Positions 1 to 12,258 of a stretch of DNA of 64,000 bases are shown here, one piece after another. Under the pieces are notes generated by a model. That model saw only the letters and a program-made list of their open reading frames with translations. It made no database searches and was not told the origin of the DNA. The translations under genes were made by a program, and so were the position numbers. Source of the DNA: Pythium myriotylum (taxonomy: Eukaryota > Oomycota > Peronosporomycetes > Pythiales > Pythiaceae); NCBI GenBank assembly GCA_023091665.1, contig JALJCQ010000019.1:722802-786801 (forward strand), given 5' to 3'. Within the stretch, counting starts at the first letter, position 1. Every line of letters begins with the position of its first letter.

Positions 1-222
1 CCGCCCAAGAACGACGCTCTCAGACGGCTGTACCACACGGCTCGACGACTCGCCGACATAGTCGGCGTACGCCTCTGGCGCCATCAGCTCAAGGCCCATC
101 ACACCATGGTGGGAGCCCTGGCAACCCACGCGACGGGCACAAGACAATCGAGTCACGCCCGTCACCCCACTGGTCAAGTCTGCCACGCAGACTTACCACG
201 GCTCGCGCCCTCTGACTTATAG
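1..222 (+). other. Partial open frame, unknown
   Basis: An open frame enters from the left edge and stops at TAG 220-222 (73 codons). The product is rich in Arg, His and Thr, and I recognise no motif. It ends about 100 bp before the point where family similarity of the next gene begins. It could be the end of a mobile element that cut that gene, or chance open frame in GC-rich DNA. Confidence 0.2.
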
Positions 223-251
223 CCCTGGCTCTCTAGTCAGGGTAACGAAAC

Positions 252-1517
252 ATGAGACGGCACAGAGCCCCAGCTATTAGAGTACATTTAATGCGCTCAA
301 TAGACTTCACCTTCATCATCATCAATCTTGCTTGCCAATCGCACCCCGAGTGTGTCCAGATTGCTCGACATTGGGTCGCAGACTACAAGAACGTTGACCT
401 TGGCCGATGTCCGTGCTTGGCGCTTATCGACAGAAATATCGCCGTAGCCTCCTACGAAGAATGGGTGACGCCAGTTGAGCGCGTGGAGAAGGTAGCACAT
501 CTGGCGACGACGGGATACTTACAAACACTTCAACTCGTGAATCGTGGGCTGACATATTTTCCTCAAGAACTTCGACGTTGTCGCAACCTCAAGCACATGT
601 GCGTTCTATATTGATGCCTTCGTAAGGTGTCTCTCGAGTCTGATCGCAATTGCCCATCAGATCATTATACTACACTGGTACGCTCGAAATGCCTGTCTGG
701 TTTGGAGATTTCACGAATCTCGAGTTCCTGTGAGTGGGATGAACCCTTGAAATGTTTCTGCGCGCTCACGCTTATTACTAGGCACATCGAAGCGAAAGGG
801 ATGGAAAAATCCCTTCAAAGTCTTCCGCATGGTCTCTTCGTCAAGCTCTCCAAGCTTTCGTACATTCACCTCGCTCTTCTTCCTATCGAGAAGCTTCCTC
901 CACTAAACGGACTCTCTAGTCTGGAATCCTTCACACTTGCAGTTCTTCCCTTCCTCACCGAGATTCCAAGCTTTTCTCACCTTCACAAGCTCGAGTGTTT
1001 GACAGTTGCGAGTCTTCTAGGTGTCAATGTCTTTCCAGATCTCACAAACTCTTCCCGTCTGAATGCACTAGTCACAATCGACCGGGGCGCATTCTGCTGT
1101 AACGGCTTCCTCGGACCCGACCGATGCGACCTCAACCATTCGCTCTGCCGAGTTCACCCGCATTGGGGAACACCCGCAGTCACGGAATGTGTTATAGCTG
1201 ATCGCATGGCTACCCCAGCGACACGCAAACTCTTTGATAAATTCAACGGCAGCGCATGTTATGGAGATGCTACTCAGCCGGGGCAAGTTACGTTACCCCC
1301 GACTCCAAGCGCGATGATACAGTGCAATGGGACACTATACCGTGAGTGTCATGTGCCGGGTTACAATGGTTCCGCCATGTGTTATAACGCGCGGTGGATG
1401 GCGGTGGCGTGTGATCCAAATCCATTTGCGATTCGCATGCGGCGTCTACAAATTGCCGAGGGTGTTGGTGAGCGATGTAGCTCCGAGTACGAGGCATGGT
1501 TAGGATGCAGGAAGTAG
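252..1517 (+). pseudogene. 5'-truncated LRR/WLGC membrane protein gene (copy A)
   Basis: This is the 3' half of the same gene that follows twice downstream. Similarity begins near 330, in the middle of what is exon 3 in the complete copies (motif HPECVQIARHWV). The N-terminal half with the membrane spans is missing. The remaining exons match the full genes: up to 598, 661-729 and 782-1517, with introns 599-660 and 730-781 (GT-AG). The 69-nt middle exon is the same length in all three copies. The C-terminal part has leucine-rich repeats, then a Cys-rich domain with FCCNGFLG and CRVHPHWGTP, and ends in EAWLGC plus two residues. An ATG at 252 opens a frame through the junction, but residues 1-28 look unrelated to the family. 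It is probably a relic, though a short secreted or anchored product cannot be excluded. Confidence 0.7.
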
Positions 1518-1586
1518 ATACTCGCGTCTTCCACTGTCAATTTTAGCTGTGAAAGGGATCTTCTAGTCAAGCTCTGGAAAGACGTC

Positions 1587-4215
1587 ATGAATATCGAGGC
1601 GATGAAACTGAAAACATCAGTTACGCCGCGACCTTACTTGACATTTACCAGTCTCAAAGGTCGGTACTTCTCGGCGTATGATGAGGATATTCTTAGCGAG
1701 TCTCACCTTGCAACGTCGCCTTGTCGCCAAAGCACCAGTACTCCGGTAAGCACCCAGGCCTCAGCAATGGCGCTGAGAGAACGTATTGGTCCCAGTGGAG
1801 CGATCCCAACGCGTGGAAAGCGTAGCATGAACCAACGCTTGCTCATATATCTGTTGGTCGTGCTTGTGCTCTTCTGTCTCTGCTGGATCGTGTGGATCGC
1901 CGCGCTTACCATCGCTCCCTCCGAGACAACGAACGTCGTGATGAACACGTCGAGCTTGGATTCTGGCGATTTCTGGAGGTTCTCACGCGCTCCCCTCCAA
2001 ATGATTGGAGTTGGCCTGGCGGGCCTAGGCGTGGTGGGCTTCGGTTACATCGTGGTTCTATGGAAACTCGTGCAACTCATCAATACTTCGACCGGCGCGA
2101 GGATGTCGACAAGTATTGCTGCTCGCTCCGATGCGAAAGTCCACGATTACGCTACTAAGCTGAAAGCGATCTTTCAGTCAGAAGTCAACGCCACCGGGAA
2201 TCGATGGACTCGAAAGATAGCTGGCCAGGCCACATCAGTAGCCGTCAATTTCCTCAGCGAAGAAAGTTACTCGCACCGACGAATGGTACGCTGACCAAAG
2301 CTTCCCGATCTCATTTCCAAAAGCTCTGACCAAACATTTGGCGATTCTAGCAAATGATCATTAAAGTGACAGACCTCGCGATTCAGTGTGCCTTCCTCGT
2401 GCAACTGCTTGAACAAGGGATGCCGATTAGCCTTCTCGTTGTGTTTGCCTTAATTGTCGCCTCGAACGCTTTGACATCGGCTATATTAGTGATACTACCA
2501 CACGACAACGTCGGTGGCCTCCAGGTCCTTGTCGACACATTGTGCGTTTGGAGGGGCATGGATGAACTAACTACGCTGTCTGACAGTTTTTCTTATGGTA
2601 TTGATGCAGCTTCAATGTGATGGTTGCAATCGCTTTTCCCGTCCTCGTTCTTGTCTACACGCTCAACGCGTTTACGTTCGATCAGCGGCTCATGGATATC
2701 AACTACAAATCCTTTCCATTCGGTTACTTTGAGCGGTACGCTGCGGTTGTCGCTAATCCGGTTGAGGTCGAAAACGTCAGAAACGTACTAGATTCACTTC
2801 GCATCGACTCAGTGCTCAAGATATTCACACGCGTTAGTACTCACTTCTCGCTGAATCGCCGCCTCTTTCATCTGGCAAACCTTCTTCGGACTGCGGGACT
2901 CCAATCTCACGCGAGCGTTTACCCAAAGCAGCAGCGAGCACTAGCTGCCCTGTTTTGTGCTGTCGCCGTCGCTGTTGTGGTGTACACGGTGGGTAGCATC
3001 CGATCCACAGGTCGAGCGTGTCAGCAGCATCCTGAGTGCGTTCAAATTGCTCGACATTGGGTCGTTGGGTTGAAAGACAACGAGTTCAGTCGATGCCCGT
3101 GTTTGACTCTCATCGATAGGAACGTCACCATCGCTACCTACTCCGAGTGGATGTCGCCGCTCAATCGCACGGAAAAAGTCGCACAATTGGCAGCCGCTGG
3201 GTACTTGCAGACACTGCAGCTCGTAAATCGTGGATTGTCGTTCTTTCCCGAGGAACTACGCCGCTGCCATAACCTCCGTCACGTGTACGAGAAAAGTGGC
3301 CATCCCGTCTGAAAATGAGAACTAATGATCAGGATTTTTGGCTAGGTCATTGTTCTACACTGACACGCTGGGGATGCCTGAGTGGTTTGGAGACTTCACA
3401 TTCCTCGAGTTCTTGTAGGTCCCTCGAGTATGATTGGATATGAACTCGAAGCTTGTGGTTCTAATCTTGAACTGCCCAGCCATTTCCAAGGAAAAACCCT
3501 CGACAAGTCTATTCAACATCTTCCTGACCATGTGTTCGAAAGGCTCCCGATGCTGTCGTATATTCATCTTGCCATGTTGCCCATTAGCAAATTTCCCCCG
3601 CTTAACGGACTCGCAGGTTTGAGATCATTGACGCTCGCCGTGCTCCCGTTTATCACAGAGATCCCAGGCTTCGAGTATCTGCGTGATCTTGAGCGATTGA
3701 CGGTTGCAGCTCTTACTAGTGCACAAGTCTTTCCTGACCTCAGTCATGTGCGTAACCTCAAATCTCTTGTCGTGGCCGACAGGGGAGCGTTCTGCTGCAA
3801 CGGCTTCCTCGGATCAGACAAATGCAATCTCAATCACTCCCTTTGCCGCGTTCAACCCCTCTGGGGGACACCTGCTATCACTCAATGCATCGAAACTGAC
3901 CGCGTCGCGACTCCAAAGACACGTGCATATTTTGACAAGTTCAACTACAGCGCCTGCAACGGAGAGGCGCTTCAGCCAGGTCAGTTGAAGTTGGCACCGA
4001 CGCCAGATGAGATGATCCAGTGCAATGGCACGATGTATCGCAAGTGCCAAGTCCCAGGCTACGATGGACCAGCAATGTGTTACAACGCTCGTTGGATGGC
4101 TGTAGCGTGCGATCCGAGCCCATTTGCAATAGAGATGCGAAGGCTACAAATTGCACAAGGTGTGGGTGAACCATGCAGTTCAGAAAACGAAGCATGGTTG
4201 GGCTGCGGGCAGTGA
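1587..4215 (+). CDS. Multi-pass membrane LRR protein with C-terminal WLGC domain (copy B)
   Basis: My five-exon model is 1587-2285, 2351-2541, 2610-3284, 3346-3414 and 3480-4215, with GT-AG introns of 61-68 bp; it encodes about 789 aa. Exon joins were set by keeping frame and matching copy C, and exons 2 and 4 have identical lengths in both (191 and 69 nt). Hydrophobic spans are visible near residues 85-109, 138-159, 260-283, 297-317 and 409-430. They are followed by leucine-rich repeats and a Cys-rich domain with NxS/T sites, ending EAWLGC. I recall related Phytophthora proteins being annotated as WLGC-domain proteins. The likely topology is a membrane-anchored extracellular LRR, suggesting a surface sensing role; ligand and function are unknown. 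Start choice is uncertain: internal ATGs at codons 61 and 81 precede the first span. It begins only 69 bp after copy A stops. Confidence 0.8.
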
Positions 4216-4410
4216 AGACAGCGTGCAGTGTTGGTTTTAGATGGGTAGAGTATTACGCAGGATCAGGCTGCCGCAAATCAGGTAACAAATACACACGTAC
4301 CGAAAAGGAACCGGTTTGGCAGTTCATCTGGTTTCAGATTGTATTCTTAGTCATGCATTCGTCGAGGATTGGAGTCTGTGAACGCCTCCGCGAGGAAGGC
4401 CTGCATCGAC

Positions 4411-6879
4411 ATGGCCAAAGCGGCTCCTCGACAAGAATTGCGCGGACCTAATAGCGTGGACGTCGCGAGAGGAACTTCGTCGTCGATCCGAGTGCGCAAT
4501 GCATGCTGGAAGTCAATAATCTTGGCAGCACTCTTGCTCGTACTCTTCTGTTCCTGCTGGGTTGTGTGGATCGCAGCGCTCACGATTGCGCCAACTTTCA
4601 TGGCAAACATGGTGATGAAGACGTCAAACCTCGACTATGGTGAATTCTGGCGCTTCTCAAAGGCTCCAGGCGTCATAGTCGCTATCGGTCTGGGTGGTCT
4701 TGCCACAGCAAGTCTGTGGTATGTTCGCGTGCTGTGGAAACTGACGTGGCTTCTCGCCTCTACCACGGCTAGTGGATCTCTCAAACGTTCAACAAGTCGT
4801 TTGAGCTCCAAAGTGCACGACTACACGATCAAGCTGAGGTCATTTTCCCAGTCAAGCAGCGACAGATGGGGCGGCCGGTGGTCTCGACGGTTTGCGAGTC
4901 GAGCCTCTTCGGTCGCCCTCATTCTTCTCGACCACGAAAGCGTTAGTCGCAGAAGAATGGTGCGTTTGCTTATTGTATGTGATTCTAAGGCCAATGACAT
5001 TAGTGTGTTTCAGCAAACTGCCGCCAAAATGACAGATCTCTTCATCCAGTGCGTGTTCCTAGTGCAGCTTCTTGAGCAAGGATTGCCGATTCCTCTTCTC
5101 ACAGCCTTGGCCACAATCGTCGCATCGAATGCCCTGGCTTCTTCTGTTATGTTCCTTTTACCGTACGATAATATCGGTCAAGTTCAAATCCTCATAGACA
5201 CCTTGTAAGTTCACCCTTTTAACTGACCGAGCAACCTCGGCTGACTGCACTCTCAATCAAGCTTCAACTTCATGATCGCGATTGTCTTTCCAGTTCTCGT
5301 TCTCCAGTGTTCTCTCTCCAGCTTCACCTTCGACCGCAGACTGATGGACATTAACTATCGTGCGTTCCCACCTGGTTACTTTGAGCGTCTGGCCGCAGTC
5401 GTCGCCGATCCGGTTGAAGTTGAGATGATTCGAGGAACTCTTGACTCGCTTCGGATCGACTCGGTGCTCAAGATATTCACGCGGGTTGGTACCCATTTCG
5501 CTCTCAGTCGTCGGTGCTTAAGTATTGTCGAACTTCTAGAAGCCAAGCAGTATGGGGTTTTGACTCACTCGAACGTATACCCGAAGAAGCAGCCTTTGGT
5601 GGCGGCAGTGCTGGTCATGGTCTCCATTGCAGTCGTCGTTTACACAGCTGGAAGTATTTATACAACCGATCGTGCTTGTCGGCCGCATGTAGAGTGTGTT
5701 CAAATAGCTCGACACTGGGTTTTTCACTATGAAGAAGGCTCCTTGAATCGCTGCCCGTGCTTGACACTCATTGACAGAAATGTCGCAGTCAGCACCTACA
5801 ACGAGTGGGAAACGCCGCACAACCGCACCGAAAAAGTCGCCCAACTTGCATCCGCAGGATACTTGCAAACACTTCAGCTTGTAAATCGCTTGTTGCCGTA
5901 TTTTCCCGATGAATTACGGCGCTGTCACAATCTCAAACACGTGTAAGATTGGCTACAAGTGAAGTTAGCATTTGATGTCACGGCTGAACGCTTTCGTGAT
6001 GATAACCAGGTCATTGTATTATACCGACACCCTGGAGATGCCGAGGTGGTTCGGGGGCTTCGCGAAGCTGGAGTTCCTGTTCGTCACTGTACTATCGTCG
6101 CAGGAAAGCTCGTTTCTCACACACACTACTTGTTGACTAGGCACGTCGAAGCGAAAGCGTTCAATAAGTCGTTTCAGACGTTACCAGAACAATTATTTGA
6201 CAAGTTGTCGAAACTCTCGTACATCCACCTAGCCTTGCTCGGCGTTAGCAAGCTGCCATCGATGGACGGTCTCTCGGGTCTCAAATCTTTTACGCTCGCC
6301 ATTCTCCCGTACCTCTCAGAACTCCCGAGTTTTCGAAATCTACACGCACTTGAGCGATTGACACTTGCGAGCATTCTCGCAATCAAAAAAGTTCCGGATC
6401 TTGCTCGTGTCCACCATCTCAAGGCCCTTGTTGTGGGTGACCGAGGCACATTCTGCTGCAACGGGTTCCTTGGACCCGATAAGTGCAACCTCAATCACTC
6501 GCTCTGCCGTGACCATCCAATATGGGGGACACCTGCCGTCACTCAATGCATCAACTCTGATAGCTTCGCTACAGCAAAGACACGTGAATACTTCGACAAG
6601 TTCAACAATACTGCGTGCTACGGAGAGGCCCTCCAGCCAAATCAGGTCAAGCTCGCTCCTACCCTCGGAGATATTGCGCAGTGCAACGGCACGATGTACC
6701 GCGAATGCCATCTACCAGGCTACAACGGTTCAGCCATGTGCTACAACACGCGGTGGATGGCCGTGGCATGCGATCCGAGTCCGTTCGCGATACACATGCG
6801 ACGTCTCCAGATTGCGAACGGTGTCGGTCTGCCTTGCAACCCAGAGTATGAGGCTTGGCTGGGTTGCAGAGGCCATTGA
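4411..6879 (+). CDS. Multi-pass membrane LRR protein with C-terminal WLGC domain (copy C)
   Basis: The model is exons 4411-4959, 5014-5204, 5262-5942, 6010-6078 and 6141-6879 (about 742 aa), all introns GT-AG. Intron 1 (4960-5013) happens to be in frame, so an unspliced reading also stays open. Intron 4 has a weak donor (GTTCGT). I chose the ATG at 4411 because the frame upstream has only a TTG (4369) before a stop at 4348-4350; a short upstream exon is possible. Domain order equals copy B: five hydrophobic spans, leucine-rich repeats (for example LSKLSYIHLALLGVSKLP), then the Cys-rich domain ending EAWLGC and three residues. It is a tandem paralogue of copy B, 195 bp downstream and clearly diverged from it in sequence, so the duplication is not recent. 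Confidence 0.78.
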
Positions 6880-6899
6880 AGATGCATACTGTACTCCTT

Positions 6900-7979
6900 T
6901 TGTATGACTAGAGATGTTAAATACCTCGACGAACGAGAGAGGGAAATTGAGAGGAGTCCCAGATGAGTTCCCGTTGTAATATATCCACGACAGCCAGGGT
7001 TGTCGATATCGCAACCGCGAGCAGCCGAAGTAATTGCCTTTGTTCTGGCCAACTGTCCTTGATGGTACAAACAGCGCCTGAAAGGACGTAATGATGACCT
7101 GCTTGGATACCGAAGTGTCTTGCCATCCAAATCACCAAGAGTTGTGAGCACATTGAGCTGCGGCGCATTTGGAGCATAGATGGGACTCGCACTTGTCTTC
7201 CAATTTGTTGGCATAGATCCACCTCCAAGTGCATCCCATTCCTGCTCGCTTAAGCTGTCCATGAGCAGCCGTGCCTTGATCGTTGGATTGAAAACCTTGA
7301 GTTTGAACCGATCTTGCTTGTCAACAAGAAACGCAATGTCGAAGGCGCGTTCGATCGGTTTGAACAACAGCAATCCGTTTCTCACATCGTTACTATCGTC
7401 GATTTGCACAAAGTCACGTTTGAGGCGATCGTGTTCTCGTCGAAATATGTGTGATGCAATCACAACAGAGCTCGGCAAAGCAATATTTATAACCATGCTA
7501 AGCAACATTGAGTCGCCATTCTGGTTTCTCCCGCAACCATATTTGCATTCATTCACCAATTGCTTCTTCATCGTTTCAGTTCTCGAGGGAGTCGTACTGG
7601 AAACGTTCAATAACGTGTGTTGAAACAACGTGGCCGCAATGGCTGCGAATGGAGAGGATACTTTTTATTCGGGCGGAGCCACCACCAACACGTGGATTTC
7701 CCCTCGTTTCCGCTTGAAGCTCTCTTCAAAGCAGTCGGCGATACCCGATGTTTCATCCATGTTCTCAAGGGATTGCAGGTTTCCATTCTCGCCCTCGATC
7801 ACGGCGTGTCGTTCAACTTCCACGCCTTTCTTGTTCAGCCAGCTTCCGTCGCCCTTCTTAGCGAGGAACAGCTCCAGCTTGTCCGCAGCGAACGTGTACT
7901 TCCGCTTCTCCGCGATCTTGTCCTTGAAGTCTCCCACACAGTCGCTCGCAGCAATGTCAACGGGGAGCGCGCTTCCCCA
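6900..7979 (-). pseudogene. Crinkler (CRN) effector relic: LFLAK header plus HNH-like domain
   Basis: On the - strand one frame holds a Crinkler header from 7979 to 7665. It includes the LFLAK motif (KLELFLAKKGDGSWL) and ends in IHVLVVAPPE, the HVLVVxP boundary that closes CRN N-terminal domains. A TAA at 7665-7667 follows. The same frame then continues through a linker into a region with SHIFRREH, NGLLLFKPIERAFD and DRFKLKVFNP. That spacing of His, Asn-Gly and Phe-Asp resembles HNH nuclease folds seen in some oomycete proteins (my recognition, not a search). The N-terminal secretion part is missing: the frame meets TGA just upstream of GSALPVDI and there is no usable ATG. The frame stays open to 6741, antisense to the end of copy C, so the true 3' end is uncertain. 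CRN proteins are host-translocated cell-death-associated effectors; this copy looks dead. Confidence 0.7.
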
Positions 7980-8129
7980 TCATGTTGCCTCGCGCCCGGT
8001 GGCTGTTGGACCAGCGACTTTCACACAAACCGCATTTTTAGCTCTCTCTGCATCGTATTGGCTGAAATGCACCGATATATTTTAAGAGATCGGTATTACC
8101 TGTTGTAGAAACCAGTAGTACCGGTCTCC

Positions 8130-8800
8130 AACGCTGCTCATCCTGATGTCCCGAGACGTCGCCTCGTCACGAGGCGACGAGGGAGCACGCGTCTCGTCTC
8201 GAGTCCGAACGCTGTACGTCTCAGCTTCAGCATCGAACACGTCGACGATCTCGCCAACTACGAGCTTCGTGCGATCCTCATGGATCCGCTGGCGTCGCTG
8301 CCTGCGCACCAGTAGGCCGCGCGACTCGATAAGACCCAGTTCAGCATCTCACTTCTGGTCAACTCGGACAACCTGTTCACGGCCGACGTCGCGTGCCGTC
8401 GCGGACTTGCGCTCGCGCAGGAGATGTAGTCGCTCCGCTCGCTTGCTGATGAGATATCGTGATGAGTACGCACAATGGCGAGCTCGCGCTCGTGGAAGAC
8501 ACATCACAGCGGCTCTCGCGTGCCGAGTACGTGCTTCTCTTCGGCGGCGTCCACACGAAGCAGTTTGAGGAGTCTGTCATCGAGACGATGCGCGAGGAGA
8601 GCGTGGTCGCATCATGCTTTACTGGGTGCGTACGGACGAGCAGCGTCGTATCTTCCAGCCAGTCGTGGGCAACTCGCTGTCGCAATTCCTGCTCACCAGT
8701 ACGAGACGCTAATAATGCAAGAACTACGACTCAGAGACTTCTCGAGCGTTATAGCGTCCATCAGAAAGTATGCACGAGTCCACCACTGGGCAAGAGAAGG
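8130..8800 (+). other. Decayed coding-like patches, unknown
   Basis: Several short stretches look protein-like but lie in different frames. Examples are FSISLLVNSDNLFTADVA near 8340-8400, AEYVLLFGGVHTKQFEESV near 8525-8580 and RTDEQRRIFQPVVGNSLSQ near 8630-8690. Stops and frame changes separate them. This could be an eroded gene or transposon; I do not recognise the family. Confidence 0.25.
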
Positions 8801-9201
8801 TAAGCGGACTGTTGGCAGCGATCTCACGGGGTTCACGGTAGTGAGCTATGCGTTTGGCTTTATTTGAACCATCCAGCACGAACTGGATTGGGGATGGCTG
8901 TGTGAACTAACAAAAACCTGTCTTTCAAAAAAAGGCATCTTTCGTAAGAAGTCGTCTTGAATAATCAAGGTGTATCGGTACGGTGACACGGAGAATTCTC
9001 CAAGCACGAGCGAAAGAAAAACGGATGTTGACGCTTGTGTGCGCGCTGTTGGCGAGAAGGGAAGTGCCTTCTCCGTATTGACGTGTAGTGGCTGGCGATT
9101 TCCTGGGTTCAAGTGGTGACCAGATTCATTATGATTTCGGCAAAGACTTCAGCTGCCGGGCCCGGAAGTGTCAAGAGCAGCGTCAGTGAAAATCAAGTCT
9201 G

Positions 9202-9275
9202 GACAGTGGTTGCGATCACTGTCATCGGAAGTAGTTCAAGAACCGGGTCTTTGACAGTGGTTATGATCACTGTCA
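9202..9275. repeat. Two short inverted-repeat hairpins
   Basis: GACAGTG (9202-9208) pairs with CACTGTC (9217-9223) across 8 nt. TGACAGTG (9252-9259) pairs with CACTGTCA (9268-9275), also across 8 nt. The loops are related (GTTGCGAT and GTTATGAT), so this is a duplicated hairpin. Confidence 0.6.
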
Positions 9276-9588
9276 TTTCAAGTAGCGCTTCGGCGATCGG
9301 CCCAAGAATTAGCCAAGTTCTTTTTATTCTAGTGCAGTCTACTGCAGTACATATTTTAGGACAGAAACCACTAGGATAGGGACCTCCTTTGAATAGTGAC
9401 ATTATTATCGGTAATGACCAGTCGGTCACTACCGGAAGGGTCGATAGTGACATCGCGACCCTTCACCAAAAGATCTCAAGGAAGGGCTCCCTAGGCGACT
9501 TTTCAGGAAAACACAGAGTAGGAAAAACGATAAGTAAAAAACTCCCCAATTTGCCAAGTCAAGCTCAAGTGAATCGATAGCGATCTCC

Positions 9589-9643
9589 CTCTTCACCTCA
9601 GGGAAGTCGGCCGGCTTCAACAAGTCCGGTCCGAGGTGAAGAG
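9589..9643. repeat. 11 bp inverted repeat
   Basis: CTCTTCACCTC at 9589-9599 is the exact reverse complement of GAGGTGAAGAG at 9633-9643. The 33 nt between contain an imperfect palindrome centred on CGGCCG. Function unknown. Confidence 0.6.
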
Positions 9644-10085
9644 ACATCCAAGTGTGGGAAGGGCGCTTCGTTCAGTCCAACTCCGCTGGTTGTGATCACT
9701 GTCAACCAATCAAGACCCCGTTTGTATCGAAAGGCTCCCGTTTGCGATCACTGTCAACCACCCAGAGTACACGGGTGTTGCAGTGTTGAGTGGACGTGGA
9801 GAGGACTCGGTGCTGAAGATCGTTGCTGCTGCGATTGCTTGCCCGTGGACTGTGTGAGGCAGTCATACGTGGTGGGTTCCAAGCTCTAACTCTTGCTTCA
9901 AAGAGTTCTGAGAGTCACAAGTCCGGTGTGGAACAAGTCCAAGCAAGTTCCCTAAAGTCTGCGAAGGCGGTGGGAAGTGTCAAGTCCAGCACATACGCCA
10001 GTAAGCTGCGAATTTTGACCCTACTACACGTCATCTGGTGCGTATGCCAGGAGCAGAGTCAGAAGCCGAACCCAAGACAAGCACG

Positions 10086-12258
10086 ATGGCATCAACACAA
10101 CAAGAGACCAAGTCTGAAGCGCCGGTGTTCAACCTTCCGTTCCAACCCGTGGGAGGACGGTTGGACACCAACAGGATCTACAAGTTTTCGGAAGCAGTGT
10201 TTATCTGAGAAACATTCATCCGGATGATCACGACTCATTCAGCAGATCCGACCAGCTGGTTCTCCGCCTATCGGATCCAGAAAAAGTCATGGGCCAATGC
10301 AAACATCGACCGTGAGAAGTTGCTCTCCATGCACTTCGAGACCTATGATCAGGTCATCGAGTTTATGGAACGAGTATTCAAGGCGATGGGATACGAGATA
10401 ATTCGCCGTGATACCTTTGAGTTGATTAAGACAGTACCTCCGGAAGCCCTGCTAGCAGATGCCGACTATATGACGTCATTGCTCGTTTCGGAGTATGAAT
10501 GGGAGTGTTCGCTCAAGTATTATCAGACTAAGGGTGCAGAGTTCGGTCCAGCGGTATACAAGATCATGGAGGATGCTATGTTTACCCCGCGGCCGCACGC
10601 CAAACAAATGCAGAAGGTCACCCAGGAGACGGTAGATGCGGCTCAAGGAGACTCAATTATGAACACCGTCGAAGCCAGCCTCAAGAAGACTAAAGACCGC
10701 GCTCAGGCTCTGCCCGTACAGAAGACCCTCGATTTCGACGGACTCTCCAGTCAGGACTCGACCCCCAACACCAAGAAGAAGACGAAACCAGAGGGTGATC
10801 CATGGGCCATATTAGACGAGGAGGATGCTGAAGTCGGCGCGACCGCGGTGCTCCGATTGGCTAGAGAAGGACAGCTAAGCGTGAAAGACGCAGTTCGTGC
10901 GCTGAAGGCGCTGAGCTATGACGACCCTGCAGCGCGCGCTCTTCTCAAGCTTGCGCTCAACAGCGACATCGACCCCGAGTTTGCCATGGAAGCGTTAGAC
11001 GCATTGAAAACCATGGATATGTCCGAGTTAGAAGCCGCGGTGGACGAAGTCAAGTCGACGGTTCATAAGAAAACCAAAGGAAAGGCTAAGAATTCGGCAG
11101 TCGCGGCGAAGGGATCTAAGGTTGCGGAAAAATCCAGTCGGAAAACCTCGAGGAAGGAAGCTCGCGGCAGGAATACCGCCACCGGAGGCTCGGCGGCCGA
11201 AGAGAGTACCTCGGAGAAGCGGAAGCACGTCAAAAGTAAGAAGTCGGTGCGCGTGGTGCAAGATATCCTCTCTTCCGACTCGTCCGACAGTGAAGGTGAC
11301 GGGGATGAGTGGGACGATAAGGGATTGCTCTCTCAAGACCTTCCGTTTGCGACCAAGTCGACTGAAAGATCTACGATGGCCGTCATCCAGAATGTACAAC
11401 TCCGCATGTTCGACGGTCGCAATAGAAGTGTGGAGGAAGCCGTTCGCTGGCTTGCCAACTTTACATACGCAGCCAACTTGTACAATTGGACCAAGGAGCA
11501 GCGACTCGAAGCATTTGTCAATAACCTAGGTGGTGCTGTCCGATTTTGGTGGAAGCAATTACCAAAGGAGGTGAGAAGAAGCTGGACCAAGACGCTCAAG
11601 CATTTCCATAAGCGCTACTGTCGAGATGCACTCTCCGTCCAACGGTCCTACTTCAAGATGTTTCAGCGCCAAGATGAGAAGCCCGTTGATTATTTATACC
11701 GTCTCAATGCAGCCGCTCTGAGAGCCGGTGTCGACTATGAAGACGACCCGAAGGATTTGAGCGAACATCTCGAGTTGTTCTTCGATTCGGTTCTCGAGAA
11801 GACGCTGCCCATACAGCTCCGCTACAGTCACTTCGAGAATATGCAAGAGTTGGAGAGAGTGCTAATCCAGCACGAGGCCATAATGGCTGGAAACCCTACA
11901 ACAGCTAGGGCAACAATCGGAGAAGCCCCGAGTAAATGTCGTCGAAGGGCCAACTCTAGCGGCTCCGGCGACTCGACGACACGCTCAGGTCGAAGGGCGT
12001 CAACTCTATCCAACAGCAGCACCCTCCAGACAAAGCGTCCCCACGAACGATAATCGTCAGCTTACCGCATGCGAAGTTTGTGGTCGTCGAGGTCATAACA
12101 CTGAAGCGTGTTGGAAAAACGCTGTTTGCGATCACTGTCATCGCGCTGGGCACACAGCACAAGTTTGTCACTCACTCTTCGACAGCTTGTTCAAGCTTCG
12201 CGAACAAGTGCGTAGGGGTAACATGACGGCAGAGCAGTTGTTTGAGCAGCTAATCTAG
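10086..12258 (+). pseudogene. gag: Retrotransposon gag polyprotein, decayed
   Basis: The main open part is 10224-12053 (609 codons). The same frame extends up to an ATG at 10086, interrupted by TGA at 10206-10208. Residues of the main part include an acidic/basic low-complexity middle. A retrotransposon gag domain follows (EAFVNNLGGAVRFWWKQLP ... YFKMFQRQDEKPVDYLYRL), typical of Ty3/Gypsy-like capsids. A +1 shift near 11890-11900 is needed to reach a natural-looking C-terminus with two zinc-knuckle-like clusters, CEVCGRRGHNTEAC and CDHCHRAGHTAQVC, ending at TAG 12256-12258. No protease, reverse transcriptase, RNase H or integrase follows, so it is a gag-only remnant or a non-autonomous element. 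Gag would package element RNA into cytoplasmic particles. Confidence 0.7.

Larger units (their letters stand above)
8868..10085. other. Intergenic DNA with hairpins and GATCACTGTCA motifs
   Basis: No convincing gene is seen. It holds four exact GATCACTGTCA motifs (9214, 9265, 9694, 9746). Two of them form perfect hairpins with an upstream GACAGTG. A separate 11 bp inverted repeat lies at 9589-9643. It could be the LTR or leader of the gag element that follows, but I could not match a second LTR. Confidence 0.4.

Noticed and set aside
7180..8085. + strand frames opposite the Crinkler relic
   Set aside because: They are shadows of the - strand CRN/HNH reading frame, which has recognisable motifs.
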